Shown piece after piece: positions 1 through 5,860 of a stretch of 7,724 nucleotides of DNA. The stretch is taken from NCBI GenBank assembly GCA_002408185.1, contig DHQV01000049.1, forward strand, positions 25,492 through 33,215. Direction: 5' to 3'. Source of the DNA: Deltaproteobacteria bacterium UBA5329 (lineage in GTDB: Bacteria; Desulfobacterota; Syntrophorhabdia; Syntrophorhabdales; Syntrophorhabdaceae). The notes beneath the pieces were generated by a model. It made no database searches. It saw only the letters and a program-made list of their open reading frames with translations, and was not told the origin of the DNA. Every line of letters starts with the position of its first letter. Within the stretch, counting starts at the first letter, position 1. Position numbers and translations under genes: made by a program.

Positions 1-88
1 CCCGAACGCCATTATTACCGGTTTTGCATCGATCCTTCTTTTTTCTTTCATCGACCGGCTGAACAATATTTTGCTGGAGAAATCGTAA
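1..88 (+). CDS. mreD: C-terminal end of probable rod shape-determining protein MreD (partial)
   Basis: An open frame read from base 2 ends in TAA at 86-88 and gives 28 residues: a hydrophobic stretch (ITGFASILLFSFID) followed by a short polar tail ending LLEKS. The fragment is too short to recognise by itself. The call rests on position: it stops immediately before the mrdA start (TAA then ATG, no gap), and mreD is the usual gene upstream of mrdA-rodA in mreBCD-mrdA-rodA clusters. A membrane segment at the C-terminus fits MreD, an integral inner-membrane elongasome protein. Any other small membrane protein would look the same at this length. Confidence 0.5.
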   Translation, partial: PNAIITGFASILLFSFIDRLNNILLEKS

Positions 89-1894
89 ATGAAAGAAGAA
101 AAGTACACCAGCAAGTATAAGTGGTGCACACTCGTCCTCGTTCTCACCATGACGGTCCTTCTCATCAGGTTATGGGACCTGCAGATAATGCGCGGGGCAG
201 AGATGCGCAAGCTTTCGGAGCAAAACCGGATACGGGTGAAAAAGGTCATTGCGGCACGGGGCATCATTTATGACAGGACAGGGAAGGTCCTGGCCGATAC
301 CCGGCCCTCGTTCAACATTTACCTGACACCTGAAGACATCAAAGATTTCAGCCAGACCGTGGACGGCCTAGCCCAGTTGCTTTCCTGTGACCGGGAAGAG
401 ATCATCGAAAAGATGAAAGCGGCAACCGGCATGCCCCCGTCCTTCCCTATCAAGATAAAATCCGATATACCAATGGATGAGGTTGCCAAAGTTGAAGCGA
501 ACAGGGTATACATACCAGGCATCTCGATACAGATCGAACCAAAACGAAACTATCCCTATGCCGCGTCGTTTGCACATGTCATCGGCTACGTGTCGGAGAT
601 CAGCGACGAGGAATTGAAAGACAAGAAAAAATACAAAGATTACTCGCCCGGCGATTACATAGGCAAATACGGCCTGGAACGGGCGTATGAAAAAGAACTG
701 AGGGGGACCGACGGAGAAAAGCGGGTGGAGGTCGATGCTATGGGCCGTGAGATCAGGACCCTCGATGTTATCGAACCCGTCCCTGGGCACAACCTGCATC
801 TCAATATGGACCTCGATCTCCAGTTGGCCGCAGATAAAGCCCTTGAGACACGCAGAGGGGCTGCCGTTGCGCTCAATCCAAAGACCGGTGGGGTACTTGT
901 CCTTGCGAGCCGCCCGGGCTTCGATCCTAACCTCTTTGCTTCCGGGATCACGAAAAAAGACTGGCAGCGCATCGCTCTCGATAAGGCCCATCCTCTGCAG
1001 AACAGGGCCATCCAGGGTGGTTATCCTCCGGGGTCGACATTCAAAATACTGCTTGCACTTGACGCGCTCGAGCTTGGTATAATCAACGAACGTACCACCT
1101 ACCACTGCGGAGGTGGTTTCGCGTACGGTAACCGTGTGTTCAAATGCTGGAAGAAAGGCGGGCACGGCTCTGTATCCGTCCATCGCGCGATCGTGGAATC
1201 GTGCGACGTTTTCTTCTACAATGTAGGTCTTAAGCTCGGGGTCGACCGGATACACGAGATCGGCAACGCCCTCGGCATGGGGCGGTTGACAGGCATCGAT
1301 CTTCCCGGCGAGCAGAAAGGTCTTATCCCGTCGACGGAATGGAAGAGACGGCGCTTCAATCAACCGTGGTACGAGGGGGAAACCGTTTCGGTTGCCATCG
1401 GTCAGGGTGCAGTATGGCTTACCCCTATCCACCTTGCAATGTTGTCCTCCTTCGTCGCCAATGACGGCAAAAACTTCAAACCGCATATAGTTAACAGGAT
1501 TGTGTCCACCGAAGGCAAGGTTATCAAGACCTTCGAGCCCGTCGTCAATGCCGAGTTGAAATTAAAGCCCGGCGTACTGAAGATCGTCAAGGATGGAATG
1601 CGGGGCGTTGTCAATGAGCCGGGCGGCACGGCCGGCGCCTCGAAGGTGCAGAACGTTCTGATGAGTGGAAAGACAGGCACAGCCCAGGCCGGTTCCGACA
1701 AGGTCAAGCTGGGTGACCATGCATGGTTCATTGCATATGCGCCATCGGAGGATGCGTCTGTCGCAATGTCAATCCTGGTCGAACACGGCCTTCACGGTTC
1801 ATCGGCGGCCGCACCGATCGCAAAGGGCATCACCGAGACCCTTTTCAAGGTTAAATCTGACATAAAGGAAGCAAAAGTTCATGAGAATAGATAA
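89..1894 (+). CDS. mrdA: Penicillin-binding protein 2, class B transpeptidase of the elongasome
   Basis: This 601-residue protein has the PBP2 layout. A short cytoplasmic N-terminus precedes one membrane anchor at about residues 14-29. The pedestal/dimerisation region starts near residue 55 (ARGIIYDRTG), and the transpeptidase domain covers about 255-590. The three penicillin-binding motifs are visible: STFK at 316-319 (nucleophile S316), SCD at 371-373 and KTG at 528-530. It cross-links peptidoglycan in the periplasm together with RodA during side-wall growth and is a beta-lactam target. Cys340, Cys353, His359 and Cys372 fall where a zinc site has been described in PBP2 of Acinetobacter. Length is normal for the family. 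The ATG follows the upstream TAA directly, with GGAGA at 76-80 as ribosome binding site. The gene overlaps rodA by 14 bases, so the two are co-transcribed and probably translationally coupled. Confidence 0.96.
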   Translation: MKEEKYTSKYKWCTLVLVLTMTVLLIRLWDLQIMRGAEMRKLSEQNRIRVKKVIAARGIIYDRTGKVLADTRPSFNIYLTPEDIKDFSQTVDGLAQLLSCDREEIIEKMKAATGMPPSFPIKIKSDIPMDEVAKVEANRVYIPGISIQIEPKRNYPYAASFAHVIGYVSEISDEELKDKKKYKDYSPGDYIGKYGLERAYEKELRGTDGEKRVEVDAMGREIRTLDVIEPVPGHNLHLNMDLDLQLAADKALETRRGAAVALNPKTGGVLVLASRPGFDPNLFASGITKKDWQRIALDKAHPLQNRAIQGGYPPGSTFKILLALDALELGIINERTTYHCGGGFAYGNRVFKCWKKGGHGSVSVHRAIVESCDVFFYNVGLKLGVDRIHEIGNALGMGRLTGIDLPGEQKGLIPSTEWKRRRFNQPWYEGETVSVAIGQGAVWLTPIHLAMLSSFVANDGKNFKPHIVNRIVSTEGKVIKTFEPVVNAELKLKPGVLKIVKDGMRGVVNEPGGTAGASKVQNVLMSGKTGTAQAGSDKVKLGDHAWFIAYAPSEDASVAMSILVEHGLHGSSAAAPIAKGITETLFKVKSDIKEAKVHENR

Positions 1895-2987
1895 ACGTAG
1901 ATTTTACCACCTTGACTGGTACCTGATACTGAACGGCCTGATACTGTTCGGCATCGGAATGATGAACCTTGTCAGTGCTACGAGCTCATTTTCGAGCGGG
2001 TCCTGGAACTTTATCATCAAGCAGTTCATAGCGTTTACCATGGGCCTCGGCCTCATGCTTGTCGTCATGTATTACGACTACCGTATGATAGCGAACCACT
2101 CAAAATATATCTATGCCGGGGGCATTGCCCTTGTCATTCTTGTCCTTATAATCGGACTTGCCGCCGGCGGAGCAAGGAGATGGATCAGCATCTTCGGGTT
2201 CAGTATCCAACCTTCGGAATTGATGAAACCCATCCTCGTTGTATTTCTGGCCAACATGCTGTACGACAAGAAAAGGCAGAATATACCGCTTAGCCTGAAA
2301 GATATAGCCAAACCCCTTTTCTGGACCCTCCTGCCCTTCGTTCTCATCGTAAAGCAGCCGGACCTCGGCACAGGCATTGTCATCATTCTCGTTTCCTTTG
2401 CCATGCTATGGTATGTCGGCCTCAAAAAATCGACGTATGCCGTGATCTTCGGTGTTGGGGCCATATCGCCTTTTTTCGCATGGCACTATCTAATGAAGCC
2501 TTACCAGAAGATGCGTGTCCTGAGTTTTATCAACATTGACGCCGATCCGGCAGGCTTCGGTTACCACGCAAAGCAGGCCATAATTGCAGTGGGTTCCGGG
2601 AAGTTTCTCGGAAAGGGCTTTTTGAACGGAACGCAGCATAAACTGCAGTTCATACCCGAGCACCACACCGATTTCATCTTTACAGTTTTCAGTGAAGAAT
2701 GGGGCTTTATCGGATCTGTCGTGCTGTTTGTGCTGTTTATCTCGTTTATAAACCGCTGTCTCAAGATCGCGACGAATGCGCATGATGAGCTTGGATCGAT
2801 CATAGCCTTCGGCATAGCATCTATTTTTTACGTTCAGTTTACGATCAATGTCATGATGGCGATACATCTGGCGCCCGTTGTCGGTATCCCTCTGCCGTTC
2901 ATAAGTTACGGGGGGTCCTCTCTTTTGGTTACACTGGCGTCGGTCGGATTACTTCTCAATATAAGCACCCGCCGGTACATGTTCTAA
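1881..2987 (+). CDS. rodA: RodA, SEDS-family peptidoglycan glycosyltransferase
   Basis: This is a 368-residue polytopic membrane protein of the SEDS family, of normal RodA length. Hydrophobic helices fill the sequence (for example about 16-33, 47-64 and 78-96). Family motifs are present: QPSELMK at 110-116, KQPDLGTG at 159-166, PEHHTDFIF at 259-267 with the conserved catalytic-site Asp at 264, and GIPLPFISYGGSS at 335-347. RodA polymerises lipid II into glycan strands in the inner membrane and works as a complex with PBP2, encoded just upstream. The ATG at 1881 lies inside the end of mrdA and has AGGAAG at 1866-1871 as ribosome binding site. No rho-independent terminator is visible between its stop and the next promoter. 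FtsW is the paralogue, but the partner gene mrdA favours RodA. Confidence 0.95.
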   Translation: MRIDKRRFYHLDWYLILNGLILFGIGMMNLVSATSSFSSGSWNFIIKQFIAFTMGLGLMLVVMYYDYRMIANHSKYIYAGGIALVILVLIIGLAAGGARRWISIFGFSIQPSELMKPILVVFLANMLYDKKRQNIPLSLKDIAKPLFWTLLPFVLIVKQPDLGTGIVIILVSFAMLWYVGLKKSTYAVIFGVGAISPFFAWHYLMKPYQKMRVLSFINIDADPAGFGYHAKQAIIAVGSGKFLGKGFLNGTQHKLQFIPEHHTDFIFTVFSEEWGFIGSVVLFVLFISFINRCLKIATNAHDELGSIIAFGIASIFYVQFTINVMMAIHLAPVVGIPLPFISYGGSSLLVTLASVGLLLNISTRRYMF

Positions 2988-3022
2988 ACCGGGCAATAAG
3001 CGAGGACTCACCGTTCCTCCCC

Positions 3023-3043
3023 GTTACCCGTTAACCGTTACCT
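3023..3043 (+). repeat. Heptamer tandem array, RTTACCC family, 3 units
   Basis: Three consecutive 7-base units are read as GTTACCC, GTTAACC and GTTACCT. They lie in the short gap after rodA, and the last base is also the first base of the -35 hexamer of the next promoter. The same unit family recurs at 7509-7543, which makes chance unlikely. No function can be assigned from sequence. Confidence 0.6.
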
Positions 3044-3070
3044 TGACATCCTCTCGTTGTCTGCTATACT
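3043..3070 (+). promoter_or_regulatory. Sigma70-type promoter for the GNAT gene
   Basis: A consensus -35 TTGACA lies at 3043-3048. After a 16-base spacer comes the -10 TATACT at 3065-3070, preceded by TG one base upstream (3062-3063), an extended -10. Transcription would begin near 3077, giving a leader of about 32 bases before the GTG at 3109. It shares CTGCTATA with the ruvX promoter at 4419-4446. It separates the GNAT gene from the mrdA-rodA operon, although read-through from rodA is not excluded. Confidence 0.82.
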
Positions 3071-3108
3071 CGACAGTAAGTAAGCAGCAATGCGGGGAGG
3101 CAAGAGCG

Positions 3109-3552
3109 GTGGATCTCGTGGAACCCGTAAAACTCAGAGTCCTCACATTAAAAGATCTCGATGCTATAACCGATATCGATGAATCACTCCTCGGAACACA
3201 ACGAAAGGATTATTGGGCGATGCGTCTCGAGCGTACCGAAACCTCGGGTGTGCCGTCGCTCGCTGCAGAAGTCGGTGGCCGCGTCATCGGTTTTATACTC
3301 GGGAGCGCGAGCGGCTGGGAATACGGCATACCCGACAATATCGCATGGATCGACACGCTGGGTGTCAGGAAAGAATATCAGAAGAAAGGGATCGCCCGGC
3401 TTCTTTTTCGTGAAATGTTCTTCATGTTCAAAGAGGTCGGCGTAGACACGATCTATGTACTGGTCAGCTGGAGGGATTGGGATCTCCTCAAATTCTTCGA
3501 CAAAATGGGATTTAAAAGAGGGGATATGATAAACTTGGAGATGAAGATATAA
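3109..3552 (+). CDS. GNAT-family N-acetyltransferase
   Basis: This 147-residue protein has a GNAT fold, about the size of RimI-like single-domain enzymes. The N-terminal strand and helix (KLRVLTLKDLDAITDID) lead into a central strand, RVIGFILG at 58-65. Motif A is IDTLGVRKEYQKKGIARLLF at 81-100; its Q-x-x-G-x-A loop (Q91, G94, A96) binds the acetyl-CoA pyrophosphate. The late motif FFDKMGFKRGDM at 129-140 is typical of the C-terminal half. It transfers an acetyl group from acetyl-CoA; the acceptor (protein N-terminus, lysine or small amine) cannot be told. A longer frame reaches back to 3043, but its first codons would lie within the promoter. The GTG at 3109 has GGGGAGG at 3094-3100 eight bases upstream and is preferred; a GTG at 3118 is possible but poorly spaced. 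It is probably monocistronic, ending at the downstream terminator. Confidence 0.85.
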   Translation: MDLVEPVKLRVLTLKDLDAITDIDESLLGTQRKDYWAMRLERTETSGVPSLAAEVGGRVIGFILGSASGWEYGIPDNIAWIDTLGVRKEYQKKGIARLLFREMFFMFKEVGVDTIYVLVSWRDWDLLKFFDKMGFKRGDMINLEMKI

Positions 3553-3563
3553 TAGTCTGCAAA

Positions 3564-3585
3564 GGGGCCGACTTTTGCCGGCCCT
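3564..3585 (+). repeat. Small GC-rich hairpin after the GNAT gene
   Basis: GGGCCG at 3565-3570 pairs with CGGCCC at 3579-3584, with a G-T pair outside and an 8-base loop (ACTTTTGC). It starts 11 bases after the GNAT stop. No T-run follows, so it is not a complete terminator alone. It may act with the larger stem just downstream. Confidence 0.55.
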
Positions 3586-3600
3586 GTGGTACATACCACA
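3585..3600. repeat. Perfect 7-bp inverted repeat overlapping the terminator stem
   Basis: TGTGGTA at 3585-3591 and TACCACA at 3594-3600 are exact reverse complements separated by two bases. The last four bases also belong to the left arm of the stem at 3597-3644, so the two structures exclude each other. It could be a protein-binding site or only part of the terminator region; the two-base spacer is too tight for a good RNA hairpin. Confidence 0.5.
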
Positions 3601-3644
3601 AAAGACCGGGGCTATAAAGGCAACGCCAGCCCCGGCCTTTTGTG
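3597..3644. terminator. Bidirectional rho-independent terminator between convergent GNAT and hicB genes
   Basis: The arms at 3597-3613 and 3628-3644 form a 17-bp stem with a single A-C mismatch (3605/3636) around a 14-base loop. The core is CCGGGGCT/AGCCCCGG. Each arm ends in an A/T tract, so the stem reads CTTTTGTG on the plus strand and TCTTTTGTG on the minus strand. It lies between the GNAT stop (3552) and the hicB stop (3646-3648, minus strand), the right place to end both transcripts. Confidence 0.82.
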
Positions 3645-3645
3645 A

Positions 3646-3981
3646 TTATTCGTGCGTTGCTTTACCCAGGACTTCTTCAGCCCATTGATTCAGGCTCTTT
3701 CCTTCGATCTTAGCCGCCACAAGGGCCCTGGCGTGAACCTCCGGTGAGACACGCAGCATCATTTTACCCGAGGCTGCTTTCATGGGTTTGCGGCCCGTGG
3801 CCTTACAATCACTTATATAATGATCGATAGCCGTCTCAAAATCAGCGCGGAGTTCATTTACGGTTTCTCCGTGGAATGTAATGATGTCCGCAATGCCAAC
3901 AACTCTTCCCGTAAAAATATTGTCTCTCTCGTCAAATTCGATGCGAGCCCTGTACCCTTTGTATGTCATGACATTTTTCAT
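3646..3981 (-). CDS. hicB: HicB-family antitoxin with ribbon-helix-helix C-terminus
   Basis: This 111-residue protein has two parts. Residues 1-60 (start MKNVMTYKGYRARIEFDERD, then FTGRVVGI, FHGETVNELRADFETAIDHY) match the partially degraded RNase H-like HicB domain that blocks the toxin. Residues 74-106 (KMMLRVSPEVHARALVAAKI and on to QWAEEVL) look like a ribbon-helix-helix DNA-binding domain, the Arc/MetJ type of HicB rather than the HTH type. The pair should therefore repress its own promoter. A longer frame starts at 4008, but the ATG at 3981 has GGAGG seven bases upstream and overlaps the hicA stop in an ATGA, so it is chosen. The gene is second in a two-gene minus-strand operon and ends at the bidirectional terminator. 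Confidence 0.88.
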   Translation of the reverse strand: MKNVMTYKGYRARIEFDERDNIFTGRVVGIADIITFHGETVNELRADFETAIDHYISDCKATGRKPMKAASGKMMLRVSPEVHARALVAAKIEGKSLNQWAEEVLGKATHE

Positions 3982-4232
3982 GGCGTAACCTCCAAAACAC
4001 TCAGCCACTTTCGCAGTACCTCCACCTGATATTTCTTTGCTTCTTTCCCCGGATGCGAACGATAAAGGTACTGCCGCGACCCTTTGAGCTCAAATACCAC
4101 ACGAGATCCGGCACCTTCCCGAACGCTGCCTCCAAGAGCAATGACCAGAACCTCGATATCGCAAAAGAGAATCCTTCGCCGGGCGGAAACTGCAAAAACC
4201 GCCTCCAAAGTTCTCCGATGCTTTGCCTTCAT
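3978..4232 (-). CDS. hicA: HicA-family mRNA interferase toxin
   Basis: This small basic protein of 84 residues has the HicA order: KHRRTLEAVF at 4-13, DIEVLVIALGG at 25-35, GSRVVFELKGSRQYLYRSHP at 42-61, and a C-terminal helix EVLRKWLSVLEV. HicA toxins have a dsRBD-like fold and cut mRNA during translation. The canonical family carries a catalytic His in a GSH motif. Here that position is Arg (GSR, 42-44), and the only nearby His is His60 in SHP, the pattern I recall for a large HicA subgroup. The ATG at 4232 begins MKAKHRR, as in relatives; an upstream ATG at 4247 would add five residues. Neither has a clear ribosome binding site. It precedes hicB with a 4-base overlap, the usual toxin-first order of hicAB. 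Confidence 0.85.
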   Translation of the reverse strand: MKAKHRRTLEAVFAVSARRRILFCDIEVLVIALGGSVREGAGSRVVFELKGSRQYLYRSHPGKEAKKYQVEVLRKWLSVLEVTP

Positions 4233-4238
4233 GGAAAA

Positions 4239-4261
4239 TGATAGCATATTTTGATAGCATA
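4239..4261. promoter_or_regulatory. Direct repeat, candidate HicB operator at the hicA 5' edge
   Basis: TGATAGCATA occurs at 4239-4248 and again at 4252-4261, separated by TTT. It lies 7 to 29 bases upstream of the preferred hicA start. Ribbon-helix-helix antitoxins commonly bind short repeated sites that overlap their own promoter, so this is a reasonable operator. The minus-strand reading TATGCT could also serve as a -10 element, but no convincing -35 is seen at standard spacing. Confidence 0.5.
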
Positions 4262-4294
4262 CGTAATCTTACATATGTGAATGCGGAATTTTCC

Positions 4295-4306
4295 CCCGAT
4301 ATCGGG
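4295..4306. repeat. 12-bp perfect palindrome in the hicA-ruvX divergent region
   Basis: CCCGATATCGGG is a perfect palindrome located between hicA and ruvX. A weaker palindrome core, ACATATGT, lies at 4271-4278. Either could be a regulator site. The rest of the gap at 4262-4418 shows nothing coding that I can support. Confidence 0.4.
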
Positions 4307-4365
4307 TTGGACCGGATGTTCCCGACTCCGTTCGGAAGAAATAAATCGCACGAAATTTTTCTTCA

Positions 4366-4393
4366 TCTCCTTACTCCTCACTCCTCACTCCTC
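4366..4393 (+). repeat. Heptamer tandem array, ACTCCTC, 3 exact units plus one diverged
   Basis: Three exact copies of ACTCCTC fill 4373-4393, preceded in phase by a diverged copy, TCTCCTT, at 4366-4372. The array lies 26 bases upstream of the ruvX -35 hexamer. It has the same 7-base period as the arrays at 3023 and 7509 but a different unit sequence. Confidence 0.75.
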
Positions 4394-4418
4394 ACAGCTT
4401 TTTACGTTTCTTTTGTTC

Positions 4419-4446
4419 TTGAAACCAAAGCAAAAACTGCTATAAT
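4419..4446 (+). promoter_or_regulatory. Strong sigma70-type promoter for ruvX, predicting a leaderless transcript
   Basis: The -35 TTGAAA at 4419-4424 (5 of 6 to consensus), a 16-base spacer and the exact -10 TATAAT at 4441-4446 with an upstream TG (4438-4439) make the best promoter in the window. The expected RNA start is about 4453, on the ruvX ATG at 4452-4454. There is no room for a Shine-Dalgarno site. It probably drives ruvX, mltG, the thiolase and the DUF35 gene. Confidence 0.85.
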
Positions 4447-4451
4447 AGGTG

Positions 4452-4868
4452 ATGCGAATACTTGGATTGGATGTGGGGGACAAAAAGATCGGAGTGTCTT
4501 TATCCGATCCCACGCTTTCCATCGCCCAGGGTCTCAAGCTGTATCGGCGGGCATCCCTTGAGGAAGATCTCGAAGAGTTCAAACGTATCGTCAAAGAGAA
4601 CGAGGTCGGGGAGATCGTCATTGGACTGCCCCGGGATTTGAGCGGAAAGATCGGTAACCGGGCGAAAAACGTCATGGGGTTCGCCGAAAAGATCCGGGAA
4701 TCGGTCGACATACCCGTTAACCTGTGGGACGAAAGATTCAGTACGAATGAAGCGCATCGAATTTTTGATATGGCCGAAGTGCGTCACAAAAAAAGAAAAC
4801 CTTATCTGGATATCATGGCGTCACAGATAATTCTTCAGGGATACCTTGATGCTCGCAGCACGCGATAG
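4452..4868 (+). CDS. ruvX: RuvX/YqgF, RNase H-fold nuclease family (rRNA maturation / Holliday junction resolvase-like)
   Basis: This 138-residue protein is of standard YqgF length. The N-terminus MRILGLDVGDKKIGVSLSDP is diagnostic, with the metal-binding Asp7. EIVIGLPRDLSGKIG at 54-68 and VNLWDERFST at 89-98 follow (acidic Glu94), then LDIMASQIIL at 119-128 with Asp120, completing an RNase H-like acidic set. Members mature the 5' end of 16S rRNA in Escherichia coli; Holliday junction resolution was proposed from the fold. The ATG at 4452 is chosen because conserved residues begin at once. An adjacent in-frame GTG at 4449 would add one residue. No usable ribosome binding site is present, and the promoter's -10 ends only five bases upstream, which suggests leaderless translation. 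It overlaps mltG by 20 bases. Confidence 0.95.
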   Translation: MRILGLDVGDKKIGVSLSDPTLSIAQGLKLYRRASLEEDLEEFKRIVKENEVGEIVIGLPRDLSGKIGNRAKNVMGFAEKIRESVDIPVNLWDERFSTNEAHRIFDMAEVRHKKRKPYLDIMASQIILQGYLDARSTR

Positions 4869-5850
4869 AAAAATAATTGTCATTGCCTTCATTATTTTTC
4901 TGTTCTCGCAGACCCTTATATTTGCAAGCATCCCCAGAGATACCGATCCGGCATTGCGGCCCGTGGTAATTAAAAGCGGGACCAGGCTTTCCGAAATAGC
5001 CGGGCTACTCAAGAAAGAGGACCTGATATATTCAAAAACACTTTTCATGATCGGCTCGGTTATCTATCGCGGCCGGCTGATAGCCGGGGAATACGATTTG
5101 CGGCGTGATATGTCGACCGTCGATATCATTATGAAGATGGGCCAGGGCAAACGGAACATATATACACTGAAGATCATCGAGGGCCACAATATATATACGA
5201 TCGCCGAGACGGTCGACCGAAGCCGCATCATGACAAAAGACGAATTCCTGAAGCTCGCACTCTCGAAGGAATTCCTGAAAAAAATAGGCATTACATCCGA
5301 ATCGCTGGAAGGTTACCTCTACCCTGATACATACTTTTACAGCAAGGAAATAGATAAGGAAAAGTTCATCGAACGCATTGCCCGGAGGACGCTGAAAATT
5401 TTTGGAGACCCCGAGATCAAAGAAAAAATGGCATTGCACAATATGGACGTTCATAAGACGATCACTCTCGCTTCAATGATCGAGAAAGAATCCGGGGCAA
5501 ACGGGGAGAGGCCCCTTGTCTCCGCCGTCTTTCACAACAGGCTGAAGAGGGGGATGTCCTTTGACTGCGATCCCACGGTGATCTATGGAACGAAGGGTTT
5601 TGGAGCACCCATCAGGAAGATAGACCTTTTAACATATACCCCGTACAACACTTACAGCTTCAAGGGCTATCCGGCCGGCCCCATATGCAGTCCGTCAAAG
5701 GCGTCGATCCTAGCGGCGCTTAACCCTGCTGCGGTCGATTATCTCTATTTCGTTTCTAAAAATGATGGTACCCATGTCTTTTCCCGGGACATGGTTGAAC
5801 ACAACAAGTGCGTTACGATGTTTCAGAGAAACAGGACAACACACCAATAA
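4849..5850 (+). CDS. mltG: MltG, endolytic murein transglycosylase (YceG-like)
   Basis: This 333-residue protein has one N-terminal membrane anchor at about residues 8-26 (KIIVIAFIIFLFSQTLIF). A periplasmic LysM-like region follows (about 37-100), then the YceG catalytic domain. Key motifs are EGYLYPDTYFY at 154-164, LASMIEKESG at 207-216 with predicted catalytic Glu212, and DPTVIYG at 241-247. TPYNTYSFKGYPAGPICSPS at 264-283 and DYLYFVSKNDGTHVFS at 297-312 complete the set. MltG cleaves nascent glycan strands in the inner membrane and is thought to set their length, linking it to PBP2/RodA encoded upstream. The ATG at 4849 has AGGGA at 4837-4841 seven bases before it; a TTG one codon earlier is in frame but less likely. 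It starts inside ruvX, so coupling is expected. Confidence 0.95.
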   Translation: MLAARDRKIIVIAFIIFLFSQTLIFASIPRDTDPALRPVVIKSGTRLSEIAGLLKKEDLIYSKTLFMIGSVIYRGRLIAGEYDLRRDMSTVDIIMKMGQGKRNIYTLKIIEGHNIYTIAETVDRSRIMTKDEFLKLALSKEFLKKIGITSESLEGYLYPDTYFYSKEIDKEKFIERIARRTLKIFGDPEIKEKMALHNMDVHKTITLASMIEKESGANGERPLVSAVFHNRLKRGMSFDCDPTVIYGTKGFGAPIRKIDLLTYTPYNTYSFKGYPAGPICSPSKASILAALNPAAVDYLYFVSKNDGTHVFSRDMVEHNKCVTMFQRNRTTHQ

Positions 5851-5860
5851 GGAGGAATGT

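Noticed and set aside
368..1486. A 372-codon open frame on the minus strand opposite mrdA
   Set aside because: It lies entirely within a well-supported gene, has no recognisable domain or ribosome binding site, and is explained by the codon bias of mrdA.
2490..2867. Minus-strand open frames opposite rodA
   Set aside because: Shadow of rodA; no independent coding signal.
2988..3042. Possible rodA terminator (GAGGA/TCCTC at 3002-3019)
   Set aside because: The stem is only five base pairs and no T-run follows.
3009..3043. CRISPR-like or attachment-site interpretation of the heptamer arrays
   Set aside because: Units are contiguous without spacers and far too short for CRISPR repeats; no integrase, tRNA or element boundary is visible.
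4223..4561. A plus-strand open frame of 112 codons across the hicA-ruvX gap
   Set aside because: It runs over the hicA start, the heptamer array, the ruvX promoter and the ruvX N-terminus in another frame; its translation is low-complexity in the repeat region and matches no family I know.
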